64,000 bases of DNA from Anomaloglossus baeobatrachus (GCF_048569485.1 NC_134354.1:445700779-445764778); one strand, 5' to 3'. Numbered from the stretch's first letter, positions 12,233 to 24,151 are shown. Translations and numbers: made by a program. The notes: a model not told the origin generated them from the sequence alone.

Positions 12233-12640
12233 TTGTTTTCTCTCTCTGTCTTGTCTGTCCCTCTGTCTGTCTGTCAGTCAGTCTCCCCCCTCTCTCATAC
12301 TTACCGATCCCCGATCACCAGCGCAGCGCTGCACGGCTGATCACTAAACTCCGGCGGCTTTTCCTCTTTTGAAAAAGCTGGCCGCTCATTAATCAATTTC
12401 GTATTCCCTGCTTTCCCTGCCCTCCGGGCCTATGATTGGTTGCAGTGAGACATGCCTCCACACTGAGTGACAGCTGTCTCACTGCAACCAATCACAGCCG
12501 CCGGTGGGCGGGTCTATACTGTGCAGTAAAAAAAATAAATCAATAATTAAAAAAAAACAACGTGCGGTTCCCACCATTTTGATACCAGCCAGGGTAAAGC
12601 CACGCGGCTGAAGGCTGGTATTCTCCCCGTAGAGGGGTTA
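12233..12640. mobile_element. Dispersed repeat, right part, with CT-rich tract
   Basis: A ctgtctgtctgtcagtc tract (12,236-12,285) leads into a GC-richer segment (gcgcagcgctgcacggctgatc) and a strong hairpin. No open frame is supported. It looks like the right half of the dispersed element whose left half is at 5,064-5,455. Confidence 0.4.
12433..12494. repeat. 20-bp perfect hairpin with inverted CCAAT boxes
   Basis: The arms tgattggttgcagtgagaca (12,433-12,452) and its exact reverse complement (12,475-12,494) flank a 22-base loop. Each arm carries an ATTGG/CCAAT motif. Confidence 0.9.
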
Positions 12641-12649
12641 AACATCTGG

Positions 12650-12885
12650 CTGCCCACACCATCGTCACCAGGAACTCCCCATGGCAGTGGTGGCACTACA
12701 CCTTACCAGGCAACACGGGTGGCATCATGAACTGTCCATTCAATCCCCTTTAAATAGCCCCCCTTTCATTCCAAGTGGCCGCGTGACCCCGACCCCTCGG
12801 GTCCGGAGACCCCTCGAGCAACCGTGGATCCGGATCCAAGCAGCGGCGGCAGGCTGCTGACGCGGGGGCGGCACATCGACACCAA
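12650..12885 (+). mobile_element. LTR remnant (outer-end segment)
   Basis: The order cacgggtggcatcatgaac, an A/C-rich stretch, then cctcgggtccggagaccc and ctcgagcaaccg matches the 3' part of the LTRs at 34,780-34,940 and 37,680-37,829. The copy is old, diverged and lacks its start. Confidence 0.45.
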
Positions 12886-13290
12886 ACTATGCAATAAAAA
12901 TGTTCTCTTAATATTGAATTTTTGTTGTATTTTTTATGTCTTTTCCCTCTTATTTGATGATTTTTTTGTTGCAGGATTAAAGCAGCATTTTTTATGTGCT
13001 TTTTATAATACAGAAAAGCCCAGATTCTGCACTTAAAAAAGTAAATGCAGGTTTTTAGGCTCCACAAAGAAGCCTCTAAAGAAAAAAAAGCACCAAAACC
13101 ATATAGTTCAACAGTCTTTAGAACTGTGAGGTTTTGTTTCTCTTTTTCTCTGTAGGATGCTATGTGGAGTGTGGAAAAAAAAAGCATAAAATATCCCCAC
13201 TGTTTCATTTTTAGTCAAATATTTTCTGTACTATTAAAGAGCATTAAAAACAGGGCTTCAAATCTGCATCCCCCCACACTGCACCACTAT
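12886..13290. repeat. AT-rich dispersed repeat shared with 62.6-63.0 kb
   Basis: The blocks ttttccctcttatttgatg, acagaaaagc and tagagacaaaaaagcac-type strings recur in the same order at 62,640-62,990. No open frame of note is seen. The family is not recognised. Confidence 0.5.
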
Positions 13291-13379
13291 TTTGCTTGGA
13301 CTTTTGCTTGCCGGTAAGCTTGAATGACTGTTTATATTTGCCTTTTTACACTTTCACCCTTTTCACACATGTGAATGTA

Positions 13380-15063
13380 CAGTCATATGAAAAAGTTTGG
13401 GCACCCCTATTAATGTTAACCTTTTTTCTTTATAATAATTTGGGTTTTTGCAACAGCTATTTCAGTTTCATATATCTAATAACTGATGGACTGAGTAATA
13501 TTTCTGGATTGAAATGAGGTTTATTGTACTAACAGAAAATGTGTAATCCGCATTTAAACAAAATTTGATAGGTGCAAAAGTATGGGCACCTCAACATAAA
13601 AGTGATATTAATATTTTGTAGATCCTCCTTTTGCAAAAATAACAGCCTCTAGTCGCTTCCTGTAGCTTTTAATGAGTTTCTGGATCCTGGATAAAGGTAT
13701 ATTTGACCATTCCTGTTTACAATACAATTCCAGTTCAGTTAAGTTTGATGGTCACCAAGCATGGACAGCACGCTTCAAATCATCCCACAGATTTTCAATG
13801 ATATTCAGGTCTGGGGACTGGGATAGCCATTCCAGAACATTGTAATTGTTCCTCTGCATGAATGCCTGAGTAGATTTGGAGTGGTGTTTTGGATCATTGT
13901 CTTGCTGAAATATCCATCCCCTGCATAACTTTAACTTCATCACTGATTCTTGCACATTATTGTCAAGAATCTGCTGATACTGAGTTGAATCCATGCGACC
14001 CTCAACTTTAACAAGATTCCTGGTGCCGGCATTGTCCACCCAGCCCCAAAGCATGATGGAACCTCCACCAAATCTTACTGTGGGTAGCAAGTGCTTGTCT
14101 TGGAATGCCGTGTTTTTTTGCCTCCATGCATAACGCCTTTTTGTATGACCAAACAACTCAATCTTTGTTTCATCAGTCCACAGGACCTTCTTCTAAAATG
14201 TAACGGGCTTGTCCAAATATGCTTTTGCATACCTCAGGCGACTCTGTTTGTGGCATGCGTGTAGAACCGGCTTCTTTCGCATCACTCTCCCATACAGCTT
14301 CTCCTTGTGCAACGTGCGCTGTATTGTTGACTGATGCACATTGACACCATCTGCAGCAAGATGAAGCTGCAGGTCTTTGGAGGTGGTCTGTGGATTGTCC
14401 TTGACTGTTCTCACCATTCTTCTTCTCTGCCTTTCTGATATTTTTCTTGGCCTGCCACTTCTGGGCTTAACAAGAACTGTACCTGTGTTCTTCCATTTCT
14501 TTACTATGTTCCTCACAGTGGAAACTGACAGTTTAAATCTCTGAGACAACTTTTTGTATCCTTCCCCTGAACAACTATGTTGAATAATCTTTGTTTTCAG
14601 ATCATTTGAGAGTTGTTTTGAAGAGCCCATGATGCCACTCTTCATAGGAGATTCAAATAGGAGGACAACTTGCAAGTGGCTACCTTAAATACCTTTTCTC
14701 TTCTCATGATTGGATACACCTGCCAATGAAGTTCAAAGCTCAATGAGGTTACAACACCAATTTAGTGCTTCAGTTATTCAGTAAAAAGTAGTTAGGAGTG
14801 TTCAAAACAAGAAACTGATAAGGGTGCCCATACTTATGCACCTGTCAAATTTTGTTTAAATGAGGATTGCACATTTTCTGTTAGTACAATAAACCTCATT
14901 TCAATCCAGAAATATTACTCAGTCCATCAGTTATTAGATATATGAAACTGAAATAGCTGTTGAAAATCAGCTATTGCAAACCCAAACCCTATTGCAAACC
15001 AAAATTGTTATAAAGAAAAAAGGTTAACATTAATAGGGGTGCCCAAACTTTTTCATATGACTG
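13380..15063 (-). mobile_element. Tc1/mariner transposon, complete ends
   Basis: The element is flanked by TA duplications (13,378-13,379 and 15,064-15,065). It has long inverted ends of about 200 bp that begin CAGTCATATGAAAAAGTTTG. The right inverted end carries a short internal expansion (extra ctattgcaaac copies). It encloses one Tc1 transposase gene on the minus strand. Length (1,684 bp) and structure fit a normal Tc1 element. It is inactive because of nonsense codons in the gene. Confidence 0.95.
13608..14630 (-). pseudogene. Tc1 transposase with two nonsense codons
   Basis: The gene would encode about 340 aa, the usual Tc1 length. It starts at MGSSKQLSNDLKTKII and has a paired-like HTH (GYKKLSQRFKLSVSTVRNIV), the basic GRPRK hook and a second HTH. 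The DDE core shows WTDETKIELFG, IFQQDNDPKHHSKST and LSQSPDLNIIENLWDDLK, giving D, D and E. The C-terminal remainder reads to a natural TAA at 13,608-13,610. Two codons are nonsense: TAG at 14,193-14,195, where the family has Trp (VTF-stop-KKVLW), and TGA at 13,752-13,754 after VHAW. Otherwise the frame is open, so decay is modest. The start was chosen at the conserved MGSS, not the upstream in-frame Met. Confidence 0.93.
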
Positions 15064-15169
15064 TATATTACTCTGCTTAGTTAGCATAACAATTGATAGT
15101 GATTTTCTATGCTGCATATGGTTTGGGTATTTTGCATCCGGCCTTGAGAGATATATATAACCTGAGGCT

Positions 15170-15667
15170 AAGGATTAGGCCTAAGCCACACGGCGAGAAA
15201 ATCGGTGCGTGTGGAGTGCGATAAAACATTGCATTCCACTTGGAACAATTCTAGCCTGTGTGTCAGCGCACATGAGCGATTATTTTTTCAGCCCTAATCG
15301 TACCGAGAAAACAATCATAGCATGCTGCAACTGTAATGCGAGACTCATTTCTCTCGTACCCATTCAAGTGAATGGGGCGAGAGAAAAATCGCACTGCACT
15401 CGCGGTACACCAGTGTGTACCGTGAGTGCAGGGCAAGAACGGCAATAGCCGGCAACGAAGGAGAGAGGGAGAGAAATCCCTCCCTCCCCTCCTTAGCACT
15501 GACCCGCCCCTCCTGAGAGCCGGCCCGTCCCCTACAGCTGAGGTCCGCTCGCACAGTCGGACCGCAGTCGCAGGGATACTAGCATGACACTTGTTTCCTG
15601 CTGTGCTGCTAGTGCGAGCCGAGTGTCATGCGAGCATCGCAGTAGTGCCCCGTGTGGCCCCGGCCTT
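15170..15667. mobile_element. Non-autonomous MITE-like element
   Basis: The left end (ggcctaagccacacgg) and right end (ccgtgtggccccggcctta) are imperfect inverted copies. Inside are subterminal inverted motifs such as gtgcgtgtgg/cactcg and gcgagaaaatcg. There is no credible coding sequence. The superfamily is not determined; target duplication is not clear. Confidence 0.6.
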
Positions 15668-15924
15668 ATAGGTCTGTTATTCTCTTATTAGATTCTGGGT
15701 CCCCCATATCAATTCCATCCATCACTTGGGGTTGGTCCATTCGTTTTATAGATTTTAATGGTTGTAATAAAGATTTATTGATATTCTTTAATAAATTTGG
15801 GCTTGCAATTGGTTTATTGGTGTGTTTGTTTCATTTTAATGTTTCAGAGCAGAGTCAGGACATGAGAGGGAGGAGATTGAAGCCAATGATGTCTACAAAT
15901 TCTTCATACGTTTCTGGATATTAA
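15668..15924. other. No recognisable feature
   Basis: The stretch is AT-rich DNA (gatttattgatattctttaat and similar). I see no gene, tandem repeat or element end. Confidence 0.5.
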
Positions 15925-16100
15925 TGTCGCGGGCGGAGGGGATGGGAACGCCGCTCGTCTGGTATCGCTGGCGCTCGGGTCCAGTGCTTCTGCTCCTCGG
16001 TGGCTCGAGCACGGGGCCGGACCCGGGGCTCGAGCAGCGCATCCTCGTCCACGAGTGAAAAAGGGGGTGATTTGTGGTGGGTGCTCTACAGATTAGGGAT
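15925..16100 (-). mobile_element. LTR outer-end fragment
   Basis: On the minus strand it reads cactcgtgg, gctgctcgag, ccccgggtccggcc, gctcgagccaccgag and then a cgggcgaca end. This is the same order as the 3' portion of the LTRs at 33.8 and 37.1 kb. Only the fragment is present. Confidence 0.5.
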
Positions 16101-16227
16101 AGAAGTTTAATTCAGCCCTTTTCAGGGTTCATTTCATCCGGCTCAGAGCCATATGTGACAGTCAGGTCCGTGGAAACAGTTTTTAACAGCTACAGATAAC
16201 AGCGTCTGTGTAGCTAAGCTCAGGGAC

Positions 16228-19165
16228 TTCCTTGCTGCATTTCACCATTAGGAGGGAAAGAAAGTGAGGCTTCGTTTCCTCTACACTGACCCACAACCCT
16301 GCCACTGTACCCTCCTGCTCTTTTTAGCAAAGGCATTTTAATTGCAGAGTGCTGCCAGTTAGTACCATCCAAGGAGTGGCTACTGTCCTCCATTATTGTG
16401 GCACTTGTGCCAAGCAAGTCCCACCACCTCTGCATTCTCCCCTCCTGCACATTTTTGCAAAGCCATTTTAATTGAAAAGAGTGCTGCCAGTTACTGGCAT
16501 CCAAAAAGTGGCTCTTGGACTCCATTAGTGTCCCACTGGTGCCAAGCAATTTCCAGCACCTCTGCATTGCACCCTCAAGCTCATTTTTACTAAGCTCTTA
16601 TATTAGTAAACACTGAGGAAACTTAGTGGCATCCAAAAAGTGGCTGTTGGACTTTATTAGTGTCCCACTGGTGCCAAGCAATTTCTAGCACCTCTGCATT
16701 GCACCCTAAAGCTCATTTTTACTAAGCCATTATAATAGTAAACACTGAGAAAACTTAGTGGCATCCTAAAAGTGGCTGTTGGACTTCATTAGTGTCCCAC
16801 TGGTGCCAAGCTATTTCCAGCACCTCTGCATTGCACCCTCAAGCTCATTTTTACTAAGCCATTATAATAGCAAACACTGAGGAAACTTAGTGGCATCCAA
16901 AAAGTGGCTGTTGGACTTCATTAGTGTCCCACTGGTGTCAAGCAATTTCCAGCACCTCTGCATTGCACCCTCAAGCTCATTTTTACTAAGCCATTATGTC
17001 ACGCTCCCGATGCCTCGGCACCGCTCCTTACCCGCTGATCCGGTCGCACCATCCCGGCACCGCTCCGTACCCACTTATCCGGCCTCACCGTCATTGCACT
17101 GCTCCTTAACCACTGATCCAGTCCACGTGTCCACCGGTCATGGCTGCCGCTCATGCTCGTGCTCTCCTGTGTCCCGCTCCTGGTCTTATGAGTCTGACTC
17201 TGAGTCTTAGCCACATGGTTCTGTATAGGACCAGGCCGCGCCCACTCTCCTGGTCTTATAGGCCCAGCACACCTGCAGCAGGAAATGACATGAGGCTGTG
17301 CTGGGTATATAAGACTGGCCTTTCCATGTGGGCGGCACCTGATCAACGTGTCTTGAAGCCTTGTCTTGTGAGCTAGGTGCTCAGGTCCCCTTGTGCCGTG
17401 TCCTGGACTACTGTTTGTCTTTCCTACCCGGCACCTGTACCAGTATACCGTACAGTCTTAGGAACTCTGTGTCCCCAGTGACTTTGTTCTTCTTGTCCCC
17501 TGTGGGACGCGGCTCCCGTCCCGGCCATGCCAGTGCTCCGGCTGCCGTGTACCCTACCCCCCCGGTGGGGTGCTCGGTCCAGCGGATCCACCTCCTGGGT
17601 CTACCAGTCCTCCCGGTCCTGACAGATTGATCAGGCCATGGATCCCGCTGGAGCACAAACGTCTGAGCTGGCTGAACTACGCCAGGAACTGGTGCAACAG
17701 CGTGACACCTTACACCGCATACTGAAGTTCCTGATGTCTGTGGACCACCGGTTGTACACGTTACAGACCGCCACCTCGTCTCCGTCGACACAGCAGACAG
17801 CATCTAAGTCCGAAGCTGTTATCCCCTCGGCTTCGCAACTCCGCCTCGCTGCTCCGCCTCGCTATGCGGGGGATCCCAAGACCTGCAGAGGCTTCTTGAA
17901 CCAGTGCTCCCTGCATTTCAAGTTGCTTCCCCATTTGTTTGTTTCAGACCAAGCTAAGGTGGCCTTTCTAATGGCCTTTCTAATGTTCTTCCTGTCCCCT
18001 GTGGGACGCGGCTCCCGTCCCGGCCACGCCAGTGCTCCGGCTGCCGTGTACCCTACCCCCCGGATGGGTGCTCGGTCCAGCGGATCCACCTCCTGGGTCT
18101 ACCAGTCCTCCCGGTCCTGACACATTATAATAGCAAACACTGAGGAAACTTAGTGGCATCCAAAAAGTGGCTGTTGTTCTCCATTTGTGCCCCACTGGTG
18201 CAAAGCAATTTCCATCACCTCTGCATTACACCCTCCTGCTCATTTTTAATAAGCTATAATAATAGCAAAAAATGCTGCAAGTTAGTGGCATCCAAAAAGT
18301 GTCTGTTGTACTCCATTTGTGCCCCACTGGTGCAAAGCAATTTCCAGCACCTCTGCATTACACCCTCCTGCTCATTTTTAATAAGCTATAATAATAGCAA
18401 AAAATGCTGCAAGTTAGCGGCATCCAACAAGTGGCTGTTGTACGCCATTTGTGCCCCACTGGTGCAAAGCAATTTCCAGCACCTCTGCATTACACCCTCC
18501 TGCTCATTTTTTAATAAGCTATAATAATAGCAAAAAATGCTGCAACTTAGTGGCATCCAAAAAGTGGCTGTTGTACTCCATTTGTGCCCCACTGGTGGCA
18601 AGCAATTTCCAGCACCTCTGCATTACACCCTCCTGCTCATTTTTTAATAAGCTATAATAATAGCAAAAAATGCTGCAACTTAGTGGCATCCAAAAAGTAG
18701 CTGTTGTACTCCATTTGTGCCCCACTGGTGGCAAGCAATTTCCAGCACCTCTGCATTACACCCTCCTGCTCATTTTTTAATTAGCTATAATTATAGAAAA
18801 AAATGCTGCAACTTAGTGGCATCCAAAAAGTGGCTGTTGTACTCTATTTGTGCACCACTGGTGCCAAGCAATTTCCAGCACCTCTGCATTACACCCTCCT
18901 GCTCATTTTTTAATAAGCTATAATAATAGCAAAAAATGCTGCAACTTAGTGGCATCCAAAAAGTGGCTGTTGTACTCCATTTGTGCCCCACTGGTGCCAA
19001 GCAATTTCCAGCACCTCTGCATTACACCCTCCTGCTCATTTTGCTACGCAAACTTTATAGAAAACTCATGGAATTCCTTGCTGCATTTCATTATTAGGAG
19101 GGATAGAAAGTGAGGCTTCCTTTACTATCCTGGTATAGACAGAACACGGCCACTGTACCAACCTG
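16228..19165. repeat. 133-bp tandem array (split by a Gypsy remnant)
   Basis: About a dozen units have the core agtggcatccaaaaagtgg, ccactggtgccaagcaattt, cagcacctctgcatt and cctcctgctcattttt, at 133-base spacing. The array is framed by diverged copies of ttccttgctgcatttca plus attaggaggga at 16,228-16,265 and 19,075-19,110, which suggests a defined host repeat around it. Units right of 18,128 are more alike than those left of 16,990. Bases 16,997-18,122 are an inserted LTR element. Confidence 0.93.
16997..18122 (+). mobile_element. Internally deleted Ty3/Gypsy element
   Basis: The 5' LTR is 16,997-17,624 (TGTCACGCTCC ... CCTGACA). A gag piece starts at 17,638 (MDPAGAQTSELAELRQEL ... RYAGDPKTCRGFLNQCSL). 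The end of a 3' LTR lies at about 17,984-18,122. Target duplication CATTA is at 16,992-16,996 and 18,123-18,127. The gag closely matches the element at 24 kb and starts 13 bases after the LTR in both. Most of gag, all of pol and most of the 3' LTR are missing. It is a fossil of moderate age. Confidence 0.92.
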
Positions 19166-19845
19166 CCCACTTTTGCCACGCTATTTAATTTGCCCAAAGA
19201 GCTGACTCTTTTTCTGCCATCCTAAAATTGTTTGGAATACTAAGTTAGTGTTCCTTTGCTGCCAAGCAAGGTGCAACACATGGGCATTCTACACTCCTTT
19301 CCATTTGTGGAATGCAATTATTAACTGCAGGTAGTCCAGCCAATCTTTGACGAAGGTGCAGGCGTGGATTTAATGTTTCCTTCATCCAATGATGGTTCTC
19401 TCGATGTCTGACAGCTCAACAATACCATCTATTTTCACTTACAAAACAAGTAACTACCTGCCAATCACACTCCCACTTACGGGTAACGGGGTGGAAGTTC
19501 AGTGTGAAAAAGCATGTGTGACTGCTGTCCCCACAGTCACAGAGGATGAAGAGCACGCAGATGCACTTGATGGGGCAGGCGGTGGTTGCACAGCCCCGCT
19601 AGGCCGCATTGTAGCACAGTGAAATTCCCATTGCGACTTATGCTTCATTTTAAGTCTTGTATTTGGTGGGCTCCCCAGTATGCAGCAAAACCAGGCAACA
19701 GGAAAAGGACTCTAGGCAGTTGGGTTCATAAATGATTGTTTAACTTTCCCAAAACAAACAATAAGAACCATGCATAAAATTGAAATAATAGAACAATCTA
19801 TGCAGTTGCCTACTACTTGCTAATCCCTCTGTGTAGCTACAGTAA

Positions 19846-19877
<32 letters not shown>

Positions 19878-21254
19878 ACACGACTTACTAGTGGCGCATC
19901 ACAAGAGCTTCCCAGTTATCTACCTAAACATAGACAAAACACATCACCCACCCTGAATACCCTTGTTAGTTGAAGCCTCACAGATAAGGCAGATGATAAC
20001 AGTGTGAATGCAAACCACACAGCTCTGCAACACAGTCATGGAAATCTTGAAAAGCAACAGTCAATGCAAACATGTGTCGCTGTCCCTCTATGATTTAAAC
20101 TGTATGTGATAATTTGACAGTGCAGAGGCAGCAAGTCTGATTGTCTATATAGTCGTCCTACCCAGAACAGATATGTGTTTTGATAATAAAACAAAGTGTT
20201 GCGTGCACGCATTACTGTCTGGGCACAGCCTACCGTACCCAGGTACTGTGATGTCCAGTTGCCATAAATACAGACTTTACGCTCCTATCATGGTAAACAG
20301 TATAGACAGCACCGGAAGAATGTTGGTGTGTGGCACAGGATGCTGCTCACTGGTGTTACGGTACTCCTCACCAAACTCCAAAATGACTCCTCTCACAATT
20401 GAACGAAGTATTTCCGCGGTTGCTCCTTGCAGTAACACACACCTTTATCTTTTCATTCTGTTCATAGACAGCATCTCCAAGTCCTCACCCGAAGATCGTT
20501 TTGCTATTGCTATAGTGACCAAACAGACAAAAGCAGCTCCAAAAAAACAGCAGCCCCTTGTGTGTAGTCTGCAGCAATGCATGCAATGAACGGCAAATAA
20601 GCATGTTGCATTGACAGCGGCTAAAGCTGAGCAATACATCCTCACTCTATTAATTCATATCCATGTGACACTTCATGGTGGAAGTACTCAAAGTTGAGAT
20701 TTTTTGCCTTCTACTTAGAGATTGTTACAGATTACATGACTTGGGTGATCCTTTGCTATGTCCAAAAAATTCCCAGGCTAGGCAAGGCTTACAGCCCATG
20801 CGAACTGCATAGCCAACATGACTTATGCTCATAGGCAGAGTTGTGGCCGAGGATTCAGTTGTTGACGTGCTTCCAGTACTTTGTCTCTGTCCAGGAAGAC
20901 ACAACGTAAACTCGTCGTCATTAGCATCCCCCTCCACCTCCTCTGCTGATGTCATCGATTGGCTCACTTTGGTTTGACAGTAAGTGGTGTCTCCAACCTC
21001 ATCATCACCCTGTGTGTTTTCAATACCCTCGTCCTGAGTCCTCCGTGGCAACCTCTTCCTGCCCTGACCGAATAGCAAAGTTGACGTTACAATCAGGTAT
21101 CTGAGTCTCCTCATCATGTTACCCATTGTCTCCACTAGGATGATGTACAGTTTGGAAATGAGGGTGTACATTATGCTCAGCACCTTCTTTATTAGGGCCT
21201 GGATCCGACTCACAAACCTTCTGGCCATCTGTGCAGATAATTTCCCCTGTCTCC
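19166..21254. other. Unrecognised repeat-like DNA
   Basis: A minus-strand frame at 20,725-21,228 (167 codons) contains acidic and Ser/Thr-rich stretches such as TGSTSTTESSATT, but I cannot place it in a family. It could be part of a decayed transposon gene. A (TG)n microsatellite lies at 19,847-19,874. No splice-supported host gene is seen. Confidence 0.4.
19847..19874. repeat. (TG)n microsatellite
   Basis: Fourteen uninterrupted TG dinucleotides. Confidence 0.97.
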
Positions 21255-21592
21255 TGTAACTCGCTGCCTCAACACGTCAGATTATCTGCTACACCCGCAA
21301 GCTTCAAACGGAACCTGAAAACTCATCTGTTCATAAATGAATATAACCATTAAATGACACCACCACCGTGCGGAGCCTCTGCCCAACCTACACCCCACCT
21401 ACTGTCTCCTCCCCAAAATACTTTACAATGTAATCCTGCAAGGGCTGGGTCCTCTGCCCTCTGTACCAGTCTGTCTATTGTTACTTGTATATGTATTCTG
21501 TATGTAACCCCCTTGTCATGTACAGCACCATGGAATCAATGGTGCTCTATAAATAAATATTAATAATAATACTAATAATAAGAACTTCTTTG
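21255..21592 (+). mobile_element. LINE 3' tail (L2/CR1-like)
   Basis: The segment has the hallmarks of the 3' end of an L2-type LINE: aacctgaaaactcatctgttc, gtacagcaccatggaatc, ggtgctctataaataaa, then an (ATA)n/(TAA)n tail (21,556-21,590). Only the 3' UTR is present, as expected from 5' truncation during target-primed insertion. It interrupts the unrecognised repeat around it. Confidence 0.75.
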
Positions 21593-22821
21593 TCTGTACT
21601 CACTGCAGCTTTTGAGCAGACCTCTGATTCCCAGGCTATAGTGTGACTGAACGGCTCTGCAGACTCAACAATCTCTGTTACCCCTTATTCAGCAGGTCTG
21701 GTGGAAACTTGAGAGCAGTTATGAAGCAAGTGCGATTGGGTTTACACCACTGTGGAATGTAGTATTTGTGATATTGAACTTGAGGTAGAGGAGAGCCAAC
21801 TTTATTGCGCACTTGACATCCATTGAAGCAGCTGCTGTTTTGGTGCCTCATCTACTTTTGTTAACGATGGTCGTGTTCGTGAAAAAATGATCATATCAGA
21901 TTATCTACGAGAAGAAGTACACCTGTTATTTTAGCTGTTATTTGTTATTACGAATTGGTGCCACCATAAACGCAAGCAACCTGTTGCGGTTCCAGTTGTG
22001 CCCAGGCGTCAGCTGCCATTTAGGGCTGTGCCTGGGGTTGTCCAGCTGGCTGCTTTCTCCACCACGTCTAAGTGTGGAGAGGTGGCCAGTGCGCATGCGT
22101 GTGACGATTTACCCCAGCCGCAGCCTAACTCCAGTGTTTCGCCTACTGAGTATGCTCAGCCTGACTGTGTCATTCCTGAGACTAAGTCTTCATTTTGGGC
22201 TACAGCGCATGCTCATTTGGACTGTGCCTGAGTCATTCTGCAACCTGCGGTTCCACACACTTACACAGGGCCCTGGGGCTTGCCTCACTCTCGGGAGGCC
22301 ACTACAACTAACTGCACCCAACATCAGCCCCAGGTGTCCCCTTACACTGCAGTGGCGGTCCCCACTAACCGCAATACCGAGAGTGGCGTCACAAAAATAC
22401 ATATAAAGGAGCAACCTACCTGTGACCAGACTGTTCCTCCACGTAGAGTCCCTGAAGGTAATGCACCGACACAACACCTGTGGGGCTTCACACTTACTGC
22501 GAAAAGCCTCTTTGCACAGGTACTTGCACTCCGTGCCGGGTCTAAGTCCTGTGTTGTGCCTAGACAGCATGCTGAAGCGGATATTTTTTTTTTCTGAAAC
22601 TGTATTTCATGCTACTGAGCATGCTCAGGCACTTACTGCATCAGAGGCTAGGTCCGGTAATGAACTCTTTGGACCTGCCCCTGATGTGGGGGGCCCATAT
22701 AGACCACAGGGCATCAGGTGTCCTGACGATGTGGCCAGGCCACTCCCAACTGGCTTGCAGAGGCCCACCCCTATGACTTGTCACCTCATTATTGTTGGTC
22801 AGACTATGACTGGTGAGGTAC
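21593..22821. other. Unrecognised repeat-like DNA left of the inverted repeat
   Basis: Overlapping short frames are present but none has a recognised domain. Motifs such as gagtatgctcagcctgac and gagcatgctcaggcac recur, and agtggcgtcac resembles LTR material. No element end could be fixed. Confidence 0.3.
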
Positions 22822-23071
22822 AAATGACTGGAGAAACGAGGGAGATGAGGCAACAACCATGTGTGAAAAGTTACATATTTATTCATAACAATCACATGTA
22901 TAAATAATTACAATATATGTCAATAGGAAAAGGTCAGATAATGTAGCAGGAATACATAGGGGGAGGTAAAAGGTATGTGTGGGGGCATCCCTTGCCATTC
23001 AGAACCAGCCACAATAGGAAGGTGTGAGAGACTGCATGCCACCAGCTACAATAGGGTTAACCCATGGAGGG
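22822..23071 (+). repeat. Inverted repeat, left arm (about 250 bp)
   Basis: The sequence from aaatgactggagaaacgagg to cccatggaggg is the reverse complement, at roughly 93-95% by eye, of 23,835-24,056 continued at 32,226-32,254. The arms flank a centre of about 760 bp. Confidence 0.9.
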
Positions 23072-23834
23072 AAGAAAGAAAAATTCAGCTCACCCGTATA
23101 TGTATTCGCTCAGTTCAGATGGGATGCAGGATGTCCACCGGACAGGCAGGTCCGTAGAGGCAATAGCAAAGAGAAAGGACGGGACTCAGCACCAATTCCA
23201 GGATAGGAAAAACATAAATCCAACGAAAAATATATAAAAGTGTAGAAACTTTATTCAACGATTAAAAATCCAAGAAAAACATCATCGGTTCCATGAAAAC
23301 ATCATAGCTTGACGCGTTTCGGACAGTTGGAATGTAGATAAGTCCTTAATCTTAAGCATGTTGATAAAGCCAACGCTGCGAAACAGCTGTCAGGAGCCTG
23401 TTCCTTGCTCTCCGAACCAGCCACCAGCTATCATCATTCTGCCTTGTCCTTATTATATGTGGTTTCTCCATGACCGCACGGTGCTCCAGGCTATGATTCA
23501 TTGCATGCATATTTATGCTGAAATGACTTTTCGGTCTCAGCCCTGTTGTAGCCCCGGCAGCATTACACAAACCTTTTTTTGTGGCTGGAAAATCCTAATG
23601 GGGAATTATATATATGCTCACCTCGGTTGGTGTACAATCCCTGCACATGTACCCTTATAGCTCCTCTTTGAATTACCTCCTACCGCAGCTATATGATTGG
23701 AACTTTCCTCTTATATTTTTGCATGGGTGCCCACCCGTTGTGTGTCCATAATATTTTCCATTCCATACAGGACATGTAATCACACGGTCCTTTCCCATTT
23801 GGGTTTTACCCCGCCACTTTTTTCAAAACAAATC
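23072..23834. mobile_element. Centre of the inverted-repeat element
   Basis: It holds no supported gene. It contains gcttgacgcgtttcgg (about 23,308), a motif that recurs in dispersed amphibian repeats. The remainder is AT-rich. The whole arrangement from 22,822 to 32,254 minus its insertions would be a roughly 1.25-kb foldback-type element. Confidence 0.5.
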
Positions 23835-24056
23835 CCCTCCATGGGTTAACCCTAATGTAACTGGTGGCATGCAGTCTCTCACACCTTCCTATTGTGGCTG
23901 CTTCTGAATGGCAAGGGATGCCCCCCACACACACCTTTTACCTCCCCCTATTTATTCCTGCTACATTGTCTGACCTTTTCCTATTGACATATATTGTAAT
24001 TATTTATACATGTGATTGTTATGAATAAATATGGAACTTTTCACATATGGTGGTTG
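23835..24056 (-). repeat. Inverted repeat, right arm, first part
   Basis: This is the inverse of 22,850-23,071. It is interrupted after ggtggttg by a hAT-type insertion. The arm resumes at 32,226 with cctcttctccttcgtttctc and ends near 32,254. Confidence 0.9.
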
Positions 24057-24151
24057 CAGGGGCGTAACTAGAGTTTGATGGGCCCCGGTGCAAAGTTCAG
24101 ACCTGTGCCCCCCCTCCACGTACATCGACATTTAGGGTACATGATAATGAC

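Noticed and set aside
16396-19113. Repeated short frames (SSTSALHPPAHF and similar)
   Set aside because: They follow the 133-bp tandem array with stops in every unit.
20725-21228. A host gene on the minus strand
   Set aside because: No recognised domain or splice-supported extension, and it lies in repeat-like DNA interrupted by a LINE tail.
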